A DNA stretch of 64,000 nucleotides from Steromphala cineraria (GCA_916613615.1 OU744731.1:57976289-58040288); one strand, 5' to 3'. Numbered from the stretch's first letter, positions 47,801-61,161 are shown. Notes: generated from the sequence alone by a model not told the origin. Numbers and translations: made by a program.

Positions 47801-49204
47801 ACTTCCAATATATCTTAAGTCTATCTAATGAAAACAAAAACTGTGAAAAGGCATATCAGGTCTAAAGTAAATGACTGGGCTAATTATATATGAACTATCG
47901 TTTCATTATCTAATCATTTCAGCAAAAATGGAGTATTTTCATAGACCACCTTATCATTGTTCACATTATTTGCATGAATGAATTACAATGTACCAAACCC
48001 TGCCAAACTTAGAATGTTTCCCTCTGTCAATTTAACAGAACAATTTAAAAATTATCTATGTTTTATATGTAGATATGATTAGACATTGTCTTTTCCCTTG
48101 GTGTGTAGCATACCAATCTAATTTTACACTATCCTTATTGTTATCACGGAAATAAATATCATCAGCATATCTTAACATTGCTTGTTTGACATGTGATGAT
48201 TTCAAAGAGAAGATGATATTTTATTTCATTAAAGCAAATGAGTAAACGAAACCACTGATCACCTTTACTGGCATCTAATGAAATGTCAAAAATCACATCT
48301 AATCAGAATTGAATAGAAAAATGAAAGTAAGATGTCTGTCCTGATTGATTATACAACCTGTGTCAATATCGAAAGACGTTTACATGAATGTGATCAATTT
48401 ATTCAATATAAATCATAGAGACCTGTAAAGTCGATATTTTAAATTTGCATCAAGTTTCACATATAAAGGTACTCCTTACAATAACAAATACTATATCATC
48501 GTTTTTAAATAAGTTAGTGTTATAAGTACGATTAGATATCATGCATCTTCACTGATGTAGAACAATGATTCAATTCCTTTGGAGTAAAAAGCAGCTTTAC
48601 CTGCTCCATAACTGTTAATGTACAGAAAGGGGTGAAGAATATCACTTACGTCTAAAAACTACAGAAACAATCGTGTTCACATTGGTATGAAACATGATAC
48701 TGTGTTTGCATTATGAATAGAAGTATAATTGAAGAAATATTACAGAAGACTAGAAAAGGAATAACAACTTATATTACATTTGTGTTTAGATATTTAACGT
48801 TTCTAATGAATGGATTTAATAGCAATTTAAACGTTCGTTCTGAAACACATTGTCTTGTTTACAAATGTAGATCTCCTATATATTTGATATGCAAAAGTAA
48901 TTTGATTATGGTTAATGTATGTATCTCGTCACAATTCTGTTTTAGTATTTGGACATTGACTGTAACAACATAAGTAACACATGAATGTACTTATCATTGC
49001 TAAGTCTAATCACAAAAATATAATAAATTCTTGTAACAGACAATTTCAATGTTTTGAAGGAAACTGACAACTTTGAGGATATACATAAGATATGCTGATA
49101 ATTATTGAGGTATAGTGGTGCTAATATGTCATTCATTTTATGCATTACGACACAAAGATAACAACATCACTGTGTAAGAAGTACTTTGAATCAACTGTTT
49201 GACT
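44806..49204. other. Non-coding stretch with diverged repeats and a MITE
   Basis: Apart from MITE M7 (45526-45881) this holds 44990-45110, resembling 13640-13790, and 45360-47240, collinear with 4880-6000. An (AATA)n-like tract is at about 46720. Frames at 46850 and 48713 on + have no domain and lie in AT-rich DNA. No gene is recognised. Confidence 0.6.
45526..45881 (+). mobile_element. TTAA MITE copy M7
   Basis: A 356-bp copy flanked by TTAA (45522-45525 and 45882-45885), with left end AGGGGCAGTAGCAGG and right end CGTGCTACTGCCCCT. It lies inside a diverged repeat that resembles 4880-5250, so it inserted after that repeat spread. Confidence 0.95.
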
Positions 49205-50410
49205 CGCCAGACTCTCTAAAACTCCTCGGGTAATAAATGCAACACGTAGACGCAAATCATTACCAGCAATCATTGCCCCAGGAGCTCTTCGTGTCTCACT
49301 ACTTAACTTTAACAACATAAGCAACTACTTAGCAATTCTCTGGAGTCTGTTCATCATCAATGTGCATGGCTAAGATGGACTAACAAAATGTTGAGGGATA
49401 CTACTTCGTTATGAAAGCTATTTGGTAAGGCAACTTTATTTCGTATAACTTCTTATAGCAGTAATGATTATTACAGCCAGATTCTCTACCATTGTTACAT
49501 ATACAACATAATATAGAGTAGGCAGATATTGACATTCATTTCTTTTATTATATACTGAGCAATGAATGATGGGTCATGCAATTCAACACATTCAATAACA
49601 AAATAGAAATTCACATTCATACTGCAATGGACCATAATCATTATCGTCACTGCAGTGAGAAAATTGGGAATGACGGTATCACCTCCATTTGAAATATAAA
49701 TATTTTCTCCCTTACATGTATATGTATCAATCGTTGCTCAGTGTAATGGCGTTGATAAATATATCTTGTTGCCAACTTTGGTATGTAAATCTTTAGTTTC
49801 GTATGGTCAATAAATCTTTTGATACGGTTGTGAAGTTCAGCTTGTGTTCTTTTCTATTCGTCATAATTCATGTTATCCTGAAAACAGGCTAAGAAAGGGG
49901 ATTTTCCGCTTCACTCTTCGAATGACATCCTTACTTTATAAGAAGTCTTTAAACACCAAAACTTCACCAGAAAATCGGTTCTTTCTCAACACCAACAAAC
50001 ATTCACAACTTATTTACATGTATTTTTACTACAATATCGAAATTTCTACCGAGGTTTTACATATAATCATTTCCTTTAAGCATTTACAGCCCAATGTGTT
50101 TTAGAGTTGCTATGCTGTTTCAGCAATCACAACATTAAAAAATGATTGCATAGGAATCCTTGTGATTTCGACCTTCATCATTTATATTCTTTTATGAAGT
50201 AGAAAATAATTAGATCATTTCATTGTTTTTTCAAAATACAATTTCTATCTCGTCTCGTGAATTGGAAAAGTGAAGTTCTTACTCCACTCAGTTGGACATA
50301 AATGATCTTAGGCAAAACATTGAAATAGTCTCTACATATTTCACTCTCAGTGATAAGTGCTGAGGCAATACAGTGATGTCAGTATCTACAACATTGCAAA
50401 AAATGAAAGG
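49205..50410 (+). repeat. Diverged repeat, partner of 12065-12820
   Basis: 49205-49435 matches 12065-12255 and 50240-50410 matches 12670-12820 (ATCTCGTCTCGTGAA..TGG, ACTCCAC.CAGT, TGATAAGTGCTGA.GCA). Between them the two loci are unrelated, implying insertion or replacement. No reading frame is shared. Confidence 0.6.
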
Positions 50411-50990
50411 CAATGAGGCAATGCTAGACACAAATACATAGACTTGTTAGACATCAATGATTACACTATGTGTTCTATGTATTAAAATCTTCTGATGCAT
50501 TGGCAAACGTAATTTTCATCAAAACAACATGTGTGGCACATGATTTACTTACCAAATTTACTGTAAATTTGCAAGTGGATAAAATTCTTATTAAATTTTA
50601 TATTTGCATTTTCCAAGGCATTATTAAGTGCACAACCAAGATTTCCGTCAATTGTTGCTATCACTTGAGTTAATAGTTATAAGCATACATTTGCTTCAGT
50701 CACTCCATCATAGAGTAGCATGCATGCAGCAGATAGTTAAGGAAATTGTTGGGAGATGACCACTTTTTCACAACAGCTAAATGTTCGATTTGCATGTAGG
50801 TCGTGTCGTTGTATCACCTTAAAAGTGCGAAACTGTTCCACATGCATAGTTAGTATTCATTGAAGTTGTACTACAAAATGACACTTTAAATGACCTTTTA
50901 CAGATGCTAAAAGTATTTTCTGTGATTTAATACAGTTTGACTCTCATTGATTGAAGGTGGTTTCTGAGGTTTCGTACATGATATATTTAA

Positions 50991-51415
50991 AGGGACCATT
51001 CGAGCGGGGTATTTTTTGTGGAAACGAAATTCAGGAGGACTTTCCTGTTTACAATTATATATGATTTTTACATGATTATTTTATACTTAATTTCAAATAT
51101 GTTTGTGAGGTTAGCATTTCAGTTGTTCAAGATTAAACAATTTGCCAACAAATAAAGTGTATCGCTAAAAAAATATAAACATCATGAACTGAAGCCAATC
51201 ATCGAAGCTACGATCGTGGAATGCATTACTACGAACAAATGCTATCGTTACTGATAACTTTTATTATGAATTATTTGTATAAATGCTCCACTTCTATCAA
51301 TCAAGTATTCACTTCTTTATTTTGGTAATGAATTAGCATAATACGTACAGCACATATGTTTTCTCGCAATGCTAACGTTTCAAAATAGTGGACGAAGCGC
51401 GATCGAGTGGTGCCT
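50991..51415. mobile_element. 425-bp TTAA element, second family
   Basis: Flanked by TTAA (50987-50990 and 51416-51419). Left end AGGGACCATTCGAGC and right end in reverse AGGCACCACTCGATC agree at 12 of 15 bases. Same target site and AGG start as the M-family MITEs but otherwise a different sequence, so it is a sister family of TTAA transposons. Non-coding. Confidence 0.8.
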
Positions 51416-51419
51416 TTAA

Positions 51420-54400
51420 GGGATGCTTCTGCAGTAGGATTTGATGTCCTTTAATACATGTCAAGCATTAAAGTTACAGTTGACTTGATTCCGAAGTAAA
51501 AAACTTGAAACCAACGAATTTACGTTTCTATTCACAGGTTTTCCCGAGCAGACTGATTGCTGTCAAATACCAATAAGCAGACCTATAACGCCTCACACAT
51601 CATCCTAGGTAATGTCAGCAGACTTTGCTATACTTTTTAGGGAAGTCACCAAACAAGAGGCCAAACGTTAGTTTCGATTCTTCGCTCATGAAACGTGTGA
51701 AATACTTTTTCCATTCGTGTGTACGTACGTCTGTGCTGATTCCATAGCTGGCTTGACAGTGTCATCCCCAAACGGAGTAAAATCATATTGAACATTGATC
51801 AATATTAATCCTTGGGTAATAGGAATTTTTTTCAATGCCTCGTTCTATCATTTTTGATAGTATTCAGCAAATTTTTAAAGCAAATCGTGTAATTTGGTTT
51901 TCTTTTAAAGGAAAATATTTTAAAAGTAATTTAACTGCTATCTATATAATGACAGAACTCTTTGCAGATATAACCTTCTGTCAGTTTATGATTTGCAAGC
52001 CAGTTATGCACAGTTTATTACCCTGAACTGGCAAGGCTTATCCAAAACTCACAACAAGTATAAACACTACTGTAGATGACTGCTGCTACTGTATATATTG
52101 CCATACATCCTTTGTAAAATCAGACCATCTGACTTCATCAATATGGATAAAACATTACCATTATTTGACAGATGGAAGTCTTAGTGCTCACATAAAAAAT
52201 TATCTTGTATTCTAGTATACCGATACAATTTATAATGGAAGTTTAATATAACACATCGTGCGAGAGTTTCCAAGTGTGGAATGCTCGTTGCTTCAAACTT
52301 TATACCATTAGTACAGTTCTATGAGAACAAATTTTAAGGGAAAAAAGTTAAATGGTTACTTAAAATATCAGTACAAAATAAACTATTAGAAATAATAAAC
52401 CATTTGCAAAAATGGTTGACAATGAAAGGACATTCAACATTGGTGAAAGCTAAAGAGTTTTGGGTCGAACTACAGAAAAAAACCTTCACATATTGCAATG
52501 CAATTCCTCGAAAATCTAATGTAACTCGTAGCATTATACAGTTATGCAGATATGATAAGGAATACATTTAATCAAGTACATATATAAATGTTTTGCCCAT
52601 CGTATCAACCTAAAGAACATAGATACCATTAACATATTTGCAATACAACGAAAATGTACACATATTTCTTATCATGGTGTTAGTAACAAACACACTTTCT
52701 AGCACTCGTTTTAATTCTCTCGGTGGAATACTGACCATGTGAAGGAAAATAATTTGTAACATAAAGTTTGCTTTATTGATTCTGTAATATTGATAATCGG
52801 ATGAGACATATACACACTCAGTACCCCCATGTTTTAATCCAAACGAGCTGTCATCAAATTCAATCCGTATATATTGTGTTACCATTCAGCATTTGTCGCC
52901 CAAAAAAATAGTAAACTATGTGCACTGTAGCTAACTTCTTATTAGAAAGCTTTTACTGATTCTGCTGGCGTCGTTTTGTCTAAATTGGAATCAAATGTGA
53001 AACGCTTGTCATTTAAAGGTTATTTGTGGCGACATCTTCAAAGAGTACATATATGCAATGTGTGAGAATTCAAACAGTGAAGATGGATACAACATTTGAT
53101 CATTGGCAAAAAAGCTTAATACACTTTCATGTATCAGTAAAATGGTGTCAATAGTCTGTTTGATGTCCAAGCACTTCTTTACGGCAGAACACTAAAAAAT
53201 CAGGTTTGCCAATATGACCTAAACTGACTGTAAAACTCTTCTTGGTTATATAGTGCATTTGTTTCTACAGATGATAACTAATTGATATGTGTCTAAGCAA
53301 TTCTATCAACGACCCTAACTAAAAGTTGATCTCAGTTGGAATTCAAATTGAATATAGATTTAAGTACTTAAAAAATGACATATCGCTTTAAACGTTGAAA
53401 AAGTATTGCCCAATAACCTGTTGTCTTGACCTGTTCGCTGATGTGTTCAACGTCAACTAAGGAAAGTGTTTTCATTCTTTATTCTTCAAACTTTATACAT
53501 ACATAAATGTGACTGAGAGGTTCATGGCATAATCAAATAATAACGTCTGTTTGATGCTAGTCTTAGTGACAACGAATGTACGCTTTTAATGTCAAAAGAA
53601 TATAAGTAGAAGTTTCATCACTTACACTTATCTAACCAAGGTCAAACAGTGCATTGAATTGGAACTTGACACAATAATCATCAAGATGACATACCCATGA
53701 TGACGTATCTTAGAAATAAACTTGATTTAAGGTATATCAAAATATAAAAAATATCAAATTATAATTCAGAATTCATACAGTGACATTTAGCAGAAACTGT
53801 CAATAATAAGGTAGTGTTTACAGAAGTCAAGAAACAAGACAAATTCAACATAAATCACATAATTTTATATACAAGTCATAACATTAATTAGTAATAACAA
53901 AACGTGTTAACTCCAAGGATTTATTTGAAATTGTATAATTATTTCCAGTTGAGATGTAGGTTATAAGGACTGTGGTAAACTCGGTTTTGTAGCGTTCAGT
54001 CCTAATGGGACAGGAGAAGCTCACATTTCTTTATCACCTTAAATCGTTTTGTTACTGTCAAGACAACACAGCTACACTGATGCAATCCATTATATATTTA
54101 TGAGTAGCATGCATCTCAATGAACACATTTTATAACCATTTATGATTTGTTGCCGATTCTACTGACGTCCTGCTTTGGAATTGGCTGTTAAACTGTTTAA
54201 AGGTTATTTGTGGATACATCTTTGCATTGTGTGGGAATTCAGACTATTACCTCATGTTATTGTCAGAACAACACCCATACAATGATGAAATCCTTTTCTA
54301 TTAAAAGGGTATAACGCCACACAGTGAAGCCAAACAAACTGTGAAACCATTTTGTTTTTGGTGCCTGCAAAAAATTGTCAACTCCATGTACAAAAGTCGA

Positions 54401-55572
54401 CTTTTTAATAGATTTTTTCCCTTGCTTGGACAGTTTTGTGGATTCTACTGAATGGAATAGACTGAAAATGCCTGTCATTTAAAGAATATGTGTGGATACA
54501 TCTTTGCAATGTGTGATAATTCAGGCCGTAAAGACTGTAATGACTCTTGATCGCTTTTGTAGGGTTGACCTGATGTTGACACAGAAAGATCAATCTGACA
54601 AATTATGTACTTTTATGATTCAGTAGATGCCATGAACAGCCTGATTGAATGTCCCATCACTTGCCTACGACAGGTTTTATGACCCTCCCAATCCATGCTT
54701 GGCTACACAACAACGTTTGCCAGTAGATCAGAACTGATCCATCCAGTTAATCGAACATTTATTGGTTGTTCAAGGCTTTTGTTTCCAAAACTATAAGTAC
54801 TGATTTGGAATGTTTTGATATCAATTGTTTTTCCCTTAAAAAATGAAAGGACTGGTAGCCAGCCTGTGTTTTTTTGTTATTATTTCCCCTTTAAATCCAT
54901 GTTTATTCTGAAAGTTAAATTGTTTGCAACTGAATGTATTTGAGTCACAAAAAAAAGGTTGACCACAGAATTGGTAATAAAAACATTGAGCCTGTGTTAA
55001 ACAAATGTTCTCTCCCATTCAGCTGCATCACAAATGAACTGACCTCTCGACAATGAAGCGCATTATCAATATGATGGCTGGTAACGTGGTTCGATGGGAA
55101 GTGTATTAAAGAAGCTACATTTCCGAAATCGATTTCTGATCTGAAGTAGAGGTTATAGTGCAAATAGGATAAAGGTTAAGATTAATCTCTTTTTAACGTT
55201 AACAATTTTATGGTACTCGCTTTGGATCTGGAAATGAGCAGTTTCCAAATATGACTAACTTTAAATGTTTAGTACCCCTTACTTACAAATGAAATACCAA
55301 GGACATCAGCTTCATTTAGAGAAACTGTAATAGAAAGGTAAAGTAACTCTCAGAAAATATTTGTGTCGAAGCAGCTCATATGATGGAATTAGTATATTTG
55401 TATGTTTGTAATATTTTTCTGCATAGATTAAATGTATGCACACTATTTCTATATCAAAAGCGAACCCCTCACGATAACAGATGTAGAAATATGTATATAT
55501 CAAAAATACTTCGGTCATTTACAGAATCATTAGAACTGAGGAAGGTGATTAAGCCAGGTCATGATTTCATTT
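51420..55572. other. Non-coding stretch with diverged internal repeats
   Basis: No gene is recognised. 52950-53100, 54150-54250 and 54425-54545 are three diverged copies of one motif (GATTCTACTG, then TTTAAAGGTTATTTGTGG, ACATCTTTGCA and TGTGTG.GAATTCA). 53150-53190 and 54570-54660 match 27300-27390. Many small frames on both strands lack domains. Confidence 0.6.
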
Positions 55573-55800
55573 GGTGCTAGTGGACGCGTAAGCAGGTTCA
55601 AATGGATTACTGAATTGTTTTAGTAGAACTCAGGAGCAGGTGTAACTAGATGATATGAAAAGATTAGGGTCTCGTGGACGGGAAAGCAGGTTGGTATGGA
55701 ATACTGAATCGTTAGAACCCTAGAGATAGAACTCAGGAACGGGTGTAACCAGATGATATGTTAAGATAAGGTGCTAGTGAACGGGGAAGCCATTGCAAGG
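55573..55800 (+). repeat. Tandem repeat of about 100 bp, 2.2 units
   Basis: The unit starts GTGCTAGTGGACG..AAGCAGGTT and includes ACTGAATCGTT, GAACTCAGGA.C.GGTGTAAC and AGATGATATG. Second unit from about 55668, partial third from about 55772. Confidence 0.85.
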
Positions 55801-56040
55801 ACGATGGAGAAACAGGTTACCATGGCAAGGAAGATGGTGAAGCAGGCTGCCATGGAAAGGAAGATGAAGAAGGAGGTTGCCATGGCAAGGAAGATAGTGA
55901 AGCAGGCTGCCATGGAAAGGAAGATGAAGAAGGAAGCGTCAAGTTATGGTAGGCAAAATAAGAAGGAAGCGTCAACTTATGGTAGGCAGAATAAGAAGGA
56001 AGCATAAAGTTATGGTAGGCAGAATACGAAGGTAACGCCA
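55795..56040 (+). repeat. Purine-rich minisatellite with a repeated Lys/Glu frame
   Basis: Units built on GCCATGG(C/A)AAGGAAGAT are followed by a second unit GGAAGCGTCAA(G/C)TTATGGTAGGCA. The plus frame (55771-56007) reads repeats such as MARKMVKQAAMERKMKKEV and ASSYGRQNKKEA before a stop inside the last unit. It would be a highly charged coiled-coil-like peptide, but the frame follows from repeat periods divisible by three. There is no promoter or homologue, so it is treated as repeat, not gene. Confidence 0.75.
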
Positions 56041-57728
56041 GAGGCAAAGGAAGTGTATGGTGATCAAGCGATTGATGGATTTATGTTGATTTTTCAAAAT
56101 TTATGCATTAAAGATAAGAACATTAATTTTTAGAACATTTGTTTTAGAATATCAAGATTTCATGTATTCCTGTAAAACCTCAAAATATTACATTGTCATA
56201 GAATTAAATGACACAATATCAACATAATTTCAATTTGAAATATACAGTTAGTAAACGCTTCCTAGGCCTCTCAGGCCAGCGGTCATCAACTTTATTATTA
56301 TTACCAATAACATTACCATCGTAACAAATTCATCATTTTTAAAATTAAAACCTCTGCAATCGTCACAGCTCATGTATTAAGCATTTCCAATGTCCTTAAT
56401 GTAGGGCATTGGTATAAGGCATATCAATCATTTCAACATTGCTCAAAGAACCTATCCTCATTATCAATGAGGTAACCATACACCTAATTGCATGTAGTAA
56501 CTTTGTCAGTGATTGTTGCCATCTTGACTTTCATGTCGATTATATTGCAAAAGAAGTTTGAATAATATACCATACCTGATACTTTGGATGCCCTAAACTA
56601 TTCCAACCCGTTAAATGATAACCATATTACACTTAAAATGATTCCGAATTGAGTATTTGTTAACATTTATCAGATACATCTGCTTTTTGGTGTAATACTT
56701 TGGAGGGATGTTAGTCATCAATGACAACTTTTACAATCAAAATCTCATGAATCGAATGAGTTGACATGGCCATGTACATCTTTACAAAGTTGCTTCCCAT
56801 GTCATATCAATCATACTTACATTGTACAGTAATGTTTGGATTTGATGGAAGATTTTGAAGCAAATTCATTTTCAACTAACCCTTTGACGTCATTAGTCAC
56901 TATGGTTATTGCATCTGAAATTGGTTTTTCATTAACGTTGAGAGGGATTGTCAATATTTTTGTATCAAACTGTCAGTTTACAGGAATAAGAAAGATGATA
57001 TACAGAAGCCTGATTGATAAAGAAACTAAAACTTACTTTAATATGAAATTTATAAAAAGTATTTCAAAGTCTCGTAATGGAAACGATCTTTTAAGCAAGA
57101 TATTAATAAAACCAAAGTGGTCGAAATAGAACTACGACTAATACATTTCCTGCTCACTCAAACATATATCTAAAAAAACATTTCGACTGTTTATTCATCA
57201 AAAAACACTTAATTGTGCTATTGTTTAAAAATCGTGATACATCAGGTATATGAACCTTTCAATCCCTACTACCTTGATTACATTATAAAGAAATATCGTG
57301 CAATCAGATAATAGGCGGGTAAAAGATTGATTTTGGTGATAGTTCATAGTATTTGTGAAAGGATCACTAGTGATAAAACATCGAGCTTGATCTGTTGGAT
57401 ATAATGTTCACCAGCATCAATTACAATAAAACGAACAATACATGAAACACTTATGTAGACTCTTTATCCAAGTTTCCATAAATCTTTTCGATATCTAATT
57501 GCATTCAGAATTATAGATGATTACCAAACGAAATTTGATTTGTTGAGTGGTAAGCCAAATCGGTAACTCCAGACAGCAATACACTCAGTGTTAAGTTGTC
57601 TGACTTGGTTCAATCTTATCACTTCCTCTTTATCCACTCATGAGTTATTGATTTTCGTAATAAATATCATTTCACATCCGCTTGTTTACCTTCTTGCTCT
57701 AGCTGATTCTCTTGAGAATGAGTGCAGT
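56041..57728. other. Non-coding stretch
   Basis: AT-rich. The frame at 56836-57129 (+) is 97 codons with no recognisable domain, and upstream there is no start context worth noting. Nothing else is seen. Confidence 0.6.
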
Positions 57729-58115
57729 TTGGTCAAAAACATCTTACACCGGCTGTAGGAAATTCAGTTGCATTATATATCTATATTTGGTTCCTTTGTT
57801 ATTTACCAAAGGGCATGTGTTCTGCCTTCAAGTCACAATGATGTTTTATTATTAGCATATCTCATGAATAATCAAAATGAAGGCTAGTGATACCATCTTT
57901 CATTGTCATATCGAAAATGTATTTACCTGGTCAAAAACATCTTACACTGGCTGTAGGCATCAAATACATGTATATATTTGTTTAGACTGTCAATGGGCAT
58001 GTGTTTTGCCTTCAACTCACAATAATATTTTATCATAATCTTGTCTTATGAATAAAAATGTAGACTAGTGATACGTAATTCCATTTTCTTTTCGAAAATG
58101 TATTTACTTGGTTCT
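57729..58115 (+). repeat. Tandem duplication of about 198 bp
   Basis: GGTCAAAAACATCTTACAC is followed by GGCTGTAGG, GGGCATGTGTT.TGCCTTCAA, AGACTAGTGATAC-like sequence and TCGAAAATGTATTTAC in both 57729-57928 and 57929-58115. The second unit is slightly shorter. Confidence 0.88.
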
Positions 58116-58668
58116 AGAAATGGTGCATTAATTATGTGAATAACACATACAATAGGTAAGGTTTATGAGCAGTTTATGACGTGTTTAAAGTTCGAATGTT
58201 TTCCTGTACAGCAAAAGCTAGGTATAGATGAAAGCAACTGAAGGAAAGAATTTTGCTATGTAATGACACTCGGGTAGTTAAGGAATTTCAGAACATTTAA
58301 AAAAGACAGTGTCACAATATCAGTGAGATATCCTGATATCAAAGCAATTCTTAGCATCTAGTCAGCAAGTCTACTTCAGCTTGACATCAATTAGGTATTT
58401 ATGGAATCAATGGAGATATGTCTTGTGAGTTCGTGGCATAGTGCCTGTAATACACTTTTCACTAATAGCTTTAGTAACCTTGTTAGTTTATGCTTCTATG
58501 GTATTTGCGGATTAACTAAACAACTTTATCATTTTCTCTAAACTCCTTTAGGGGTATTAAAGTGTGTTCTGGAATTAAACTACTGGCGAGGGATACGAAT
58601 ACATTTGAAAGATTGATTGTCATAATTTCATAAAACGGTTCTAAGACCGAAACATCGCTAAAAGCCTA
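58116..58668. other. Non-coding spacer
   Basis: AT-rich; no gene, RNA or repeat recognised. Confidence 0.6.
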
Positions 58669-59710
58669 ATTCTAACATGACACGAAAACTAGTTTGAAAA
58701 TACTGCGTTCTGATTGGTTACTCATAAACATTTTGGAGTAATTATTTCGCCGATAATCACCTCTAAATATTTACGACCGCTTCACATTCCTCCGCGCACG
58801 AGGATACAATCTGCACTCGGCGACTTTCTGTTTACAATAGACATGTTGGCGACGACGCTTTAAATTTCAATATCAGAAACTTGTCGACATTTTGAAACAC
58901 CTACAAATTTTAATCGAATAACCAGTTTTTTTGTTCCTGTTTGAAGTGTTTCTTACTGCTTCGCGATGTAAATTAATCACAGTCCACAGATCTAAAAACA
59001 AAATCAACGATCGCAACACCTCTCATACAGCGATTCGTCAAATGAAAGGAAGCGACTTTATTCTTTAATTTCGCTGAATGCTGTCACTGACCCTACCTCT
59101 AATTTACAAGTGACCACTTTTCCTGTCACAGTCTCGCCAACCATGACACCAAATATAACTTTCTTGACAGCTTCCACTAAGTTTGAAACAGTTCACCGAC
59201 ACGTAGTGAACAACTATTTTCAGAGTAACGTCCCTTGATTTGGTCAGTCCTTGTCGCTCTTGTAGGGGTGATAGGTCGACCCATGGATTTAGGTAAAAAT
59301 TCGTAACTTTGACGACATTGAAAACTGTTTTCTATTGATAATATGCTCAATAGATTACAGATGAGTCTATTTAAAAACGTGTTTTCTGTATGTAATGACA
59401 TTTTAATTGTTAGGTGTTCTGTATGAAAGTGAACTGTACCGTTGTTTTGCAAGTGAGTGGAACCGGTCTGCACCGGTTTGACCTAATCACATTGCTTTTG
59501 CGCAAGTCAAAATAGTTCCACCTTTTTTGACTAATTAGTCATGTTAGAATGGTGATAAATCCATTCTGTTTTTTATTTTGGGGTTGTATGTCGTGCATTC
59601 TTTACCCCTAAATAAACATTTCAAACCTCGCAAGCTCGGTTTGAAATTATATTTAGGGGTAAAAAATGCACGACATACAACCCCAAAATAACAAACAAAA
59701 TGGATTTATC
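58669..59710. mobile_element. Composite palindrome element C3
   Basis: An 882-bp segment bounded by a perfect 13-bp inverted repeat ATTCTAACATGAC (58669-58681 and 59538-59550) is followed after three bases by a 157-bp palindrome (59554-59710). The palindrome arms share TTTTGGGGTTGTATGTCGTG and TACCCCTAAATA. The tip at 59626-59639 reads, on the minus strand, CCGAGCTTGCGAGG, with the same tandem G-A mismatch arrangement as C1 and C2. The interior has more CpG than the background and a minus-strand frame at 59177-59473 without a known domain. Same layout as C1 and C2, mirrored. Confidence 0.72.
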
Positions 59711-60317
59711 CCCTAATTTTTTCTGGTATGTGACAATTTCTTAAATGAATTCAATGAAGAAGTAGTTTACAACAACGTGGTCTTTCACGTTTGTTTTGAT
59801 TATGCTGGGTAGTCACAACGATTATTGTGTTTGAGCATCTGAAAAAAAGCATCTATAAGAAATTTATATTTAAAAAAAATAATTTAGCCCTTGTCTAGTG
59901 GTTGATGCATTAATCGATTTTAAGTTCAACAGATAATAGAATGTCGTGAGTCAGCTGTGTCAAAGTTTGGGTATGTTGTTTGAAACGAAGGTTTGAAATC
60001 GAAAACAACTGCTATCTACTGCTTAGGATAAACTCATTCCATAGATTATGTCAAATGACTCAGGTTTTTACCATTTACCAAAACATAGTAGCATTAAGAA
60101 ATCTAAAGATATAGTTATTTCCAAAACACATCACTTCTGTGCCAATCTTTGTGTAGTCTTAAAGCAATATTTACTATTATATACATTTCAAACGTTTTCC
60201 TTTTAAAACAAAATACAATATCAGGAATGCAAATTCCTGATTATGAACCATTGTATTTGTTTAACTACGTATGTCAATAAGATGTAAGAAATGCTGCATG
60301 CATAATTGAACATTGAT
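59711..60317. other. Non-coding spacer
   Basis: AT-rich; nothing recognised. Confidence 0.6.
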
Positions 60318-60329
60318 CAAGTTCATCAA

Positions 60330-60353
60330 GGTAGGTAGGTAGGTAGGTAGGTG
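60330..60353 (-). repeat. (CCTA)n tail microsatellite of the LINE
   Basis: GGTAGGTAGGTAGGTAGG on the plus strand; on the minus strand this is the LINE 3' tail next to the target duplication. Confidence 0.85.
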
Positions 60354-60494
60354 GATTTAAGGGCGACGTTGGGCCACAAATGACCTATATGCGCCCTTCA
60401 TTAAAAGGTAATGTTAATATATTGTTAAAAAAAAGAAAGGATTAAAAGATTAGATAAAATCATATTTGCCTGTGTTTTTGACAAAATCTAAAAG

Positions 60495-61161
60495 TCACCT
60501 TTGAACTTCGCCAAACATCAAGTTTTCTCCTAATATAGATCTAATGGAGAAGACGTTTGATTTTGAGATAACATCCTCTCTGAGGTCCTGGCGTTGCTCG
60601 TTATGACCTTCACATTCTAAGAGAAAATGAAAGATTGTTTCTGGTGTATTTGTAAAAAAATGAATACATAGCTGGGATACATTTTTGTCTAAGATATGCC
60701 TGTATGCGTTTAATCCGCAATGACCAAGCCTCAGACGAGTAAGATTAAGTTCTTCTCTTCGATTTTGTAGACGGATCTTGGTATGCTTTTCAATCGTTGG
60801 ACATGAACTGTACATTTGCCTTGCAGTGCTGCCATTATCCCAGTCACTTTGCCACTTGTCACCAATTGCCTTATTTATGTTTGTATAGATGTCTGTGGGG
60901 ATGGGGCAGATATGTGACCAGATACAATATGTCAAACATAAAGTCACTGCGTTGTCCAAATACACCTTATTGAATAGCTTGAACTGCTGCCAAAGAGTCT
61001 GTAAAAACAATTGATTCATGGCTATGTTGTTTCACCCACATTAGAGCTTTATAAATAGCAGTTAATTCTGCAGCAAATACTGAAATATGATCTTGGAGTC
61101 TGAACGATTCTTCTACTTCCAAGGATGGTATGATTACGTAACATTTCATTCCATTTTGCAT
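60495..61161 (-). pseudogene. LINE RNase H and C-terminal domain, frameshifted
   Basis: The first frame (61161-60967) reads VIIPSLEVEESFRLQD and SVFAAELTAIYKALMWV, then IVFTDSLAAVQAI. These are the RNase H blocks with the catalytic Glu and second Asp. A shift near 60990 leads to a second frame that lacks the usual WVPSH..I.GNE.AD block but ends with LTRLRLGHCGLNAYRH and the Cys/His cluster ETIFHFLLEC. It cannot encode an active enzyme. Confidence 0.88.

Noticed and set aside
55771..56007. Lys/Glu-rich repeated peptide of 78 codons
   Set aside because: Arises from minisatellite units of 30 and 33 bases; no start context, splice sites or homologue recognised.
56836..57129. 97-codon frame as a gene
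   Set aside because: Longest unexplained plus-strand frame in its region, but without a domain, a start context or splice partners; expected by chance in this much AT-rich DNA.
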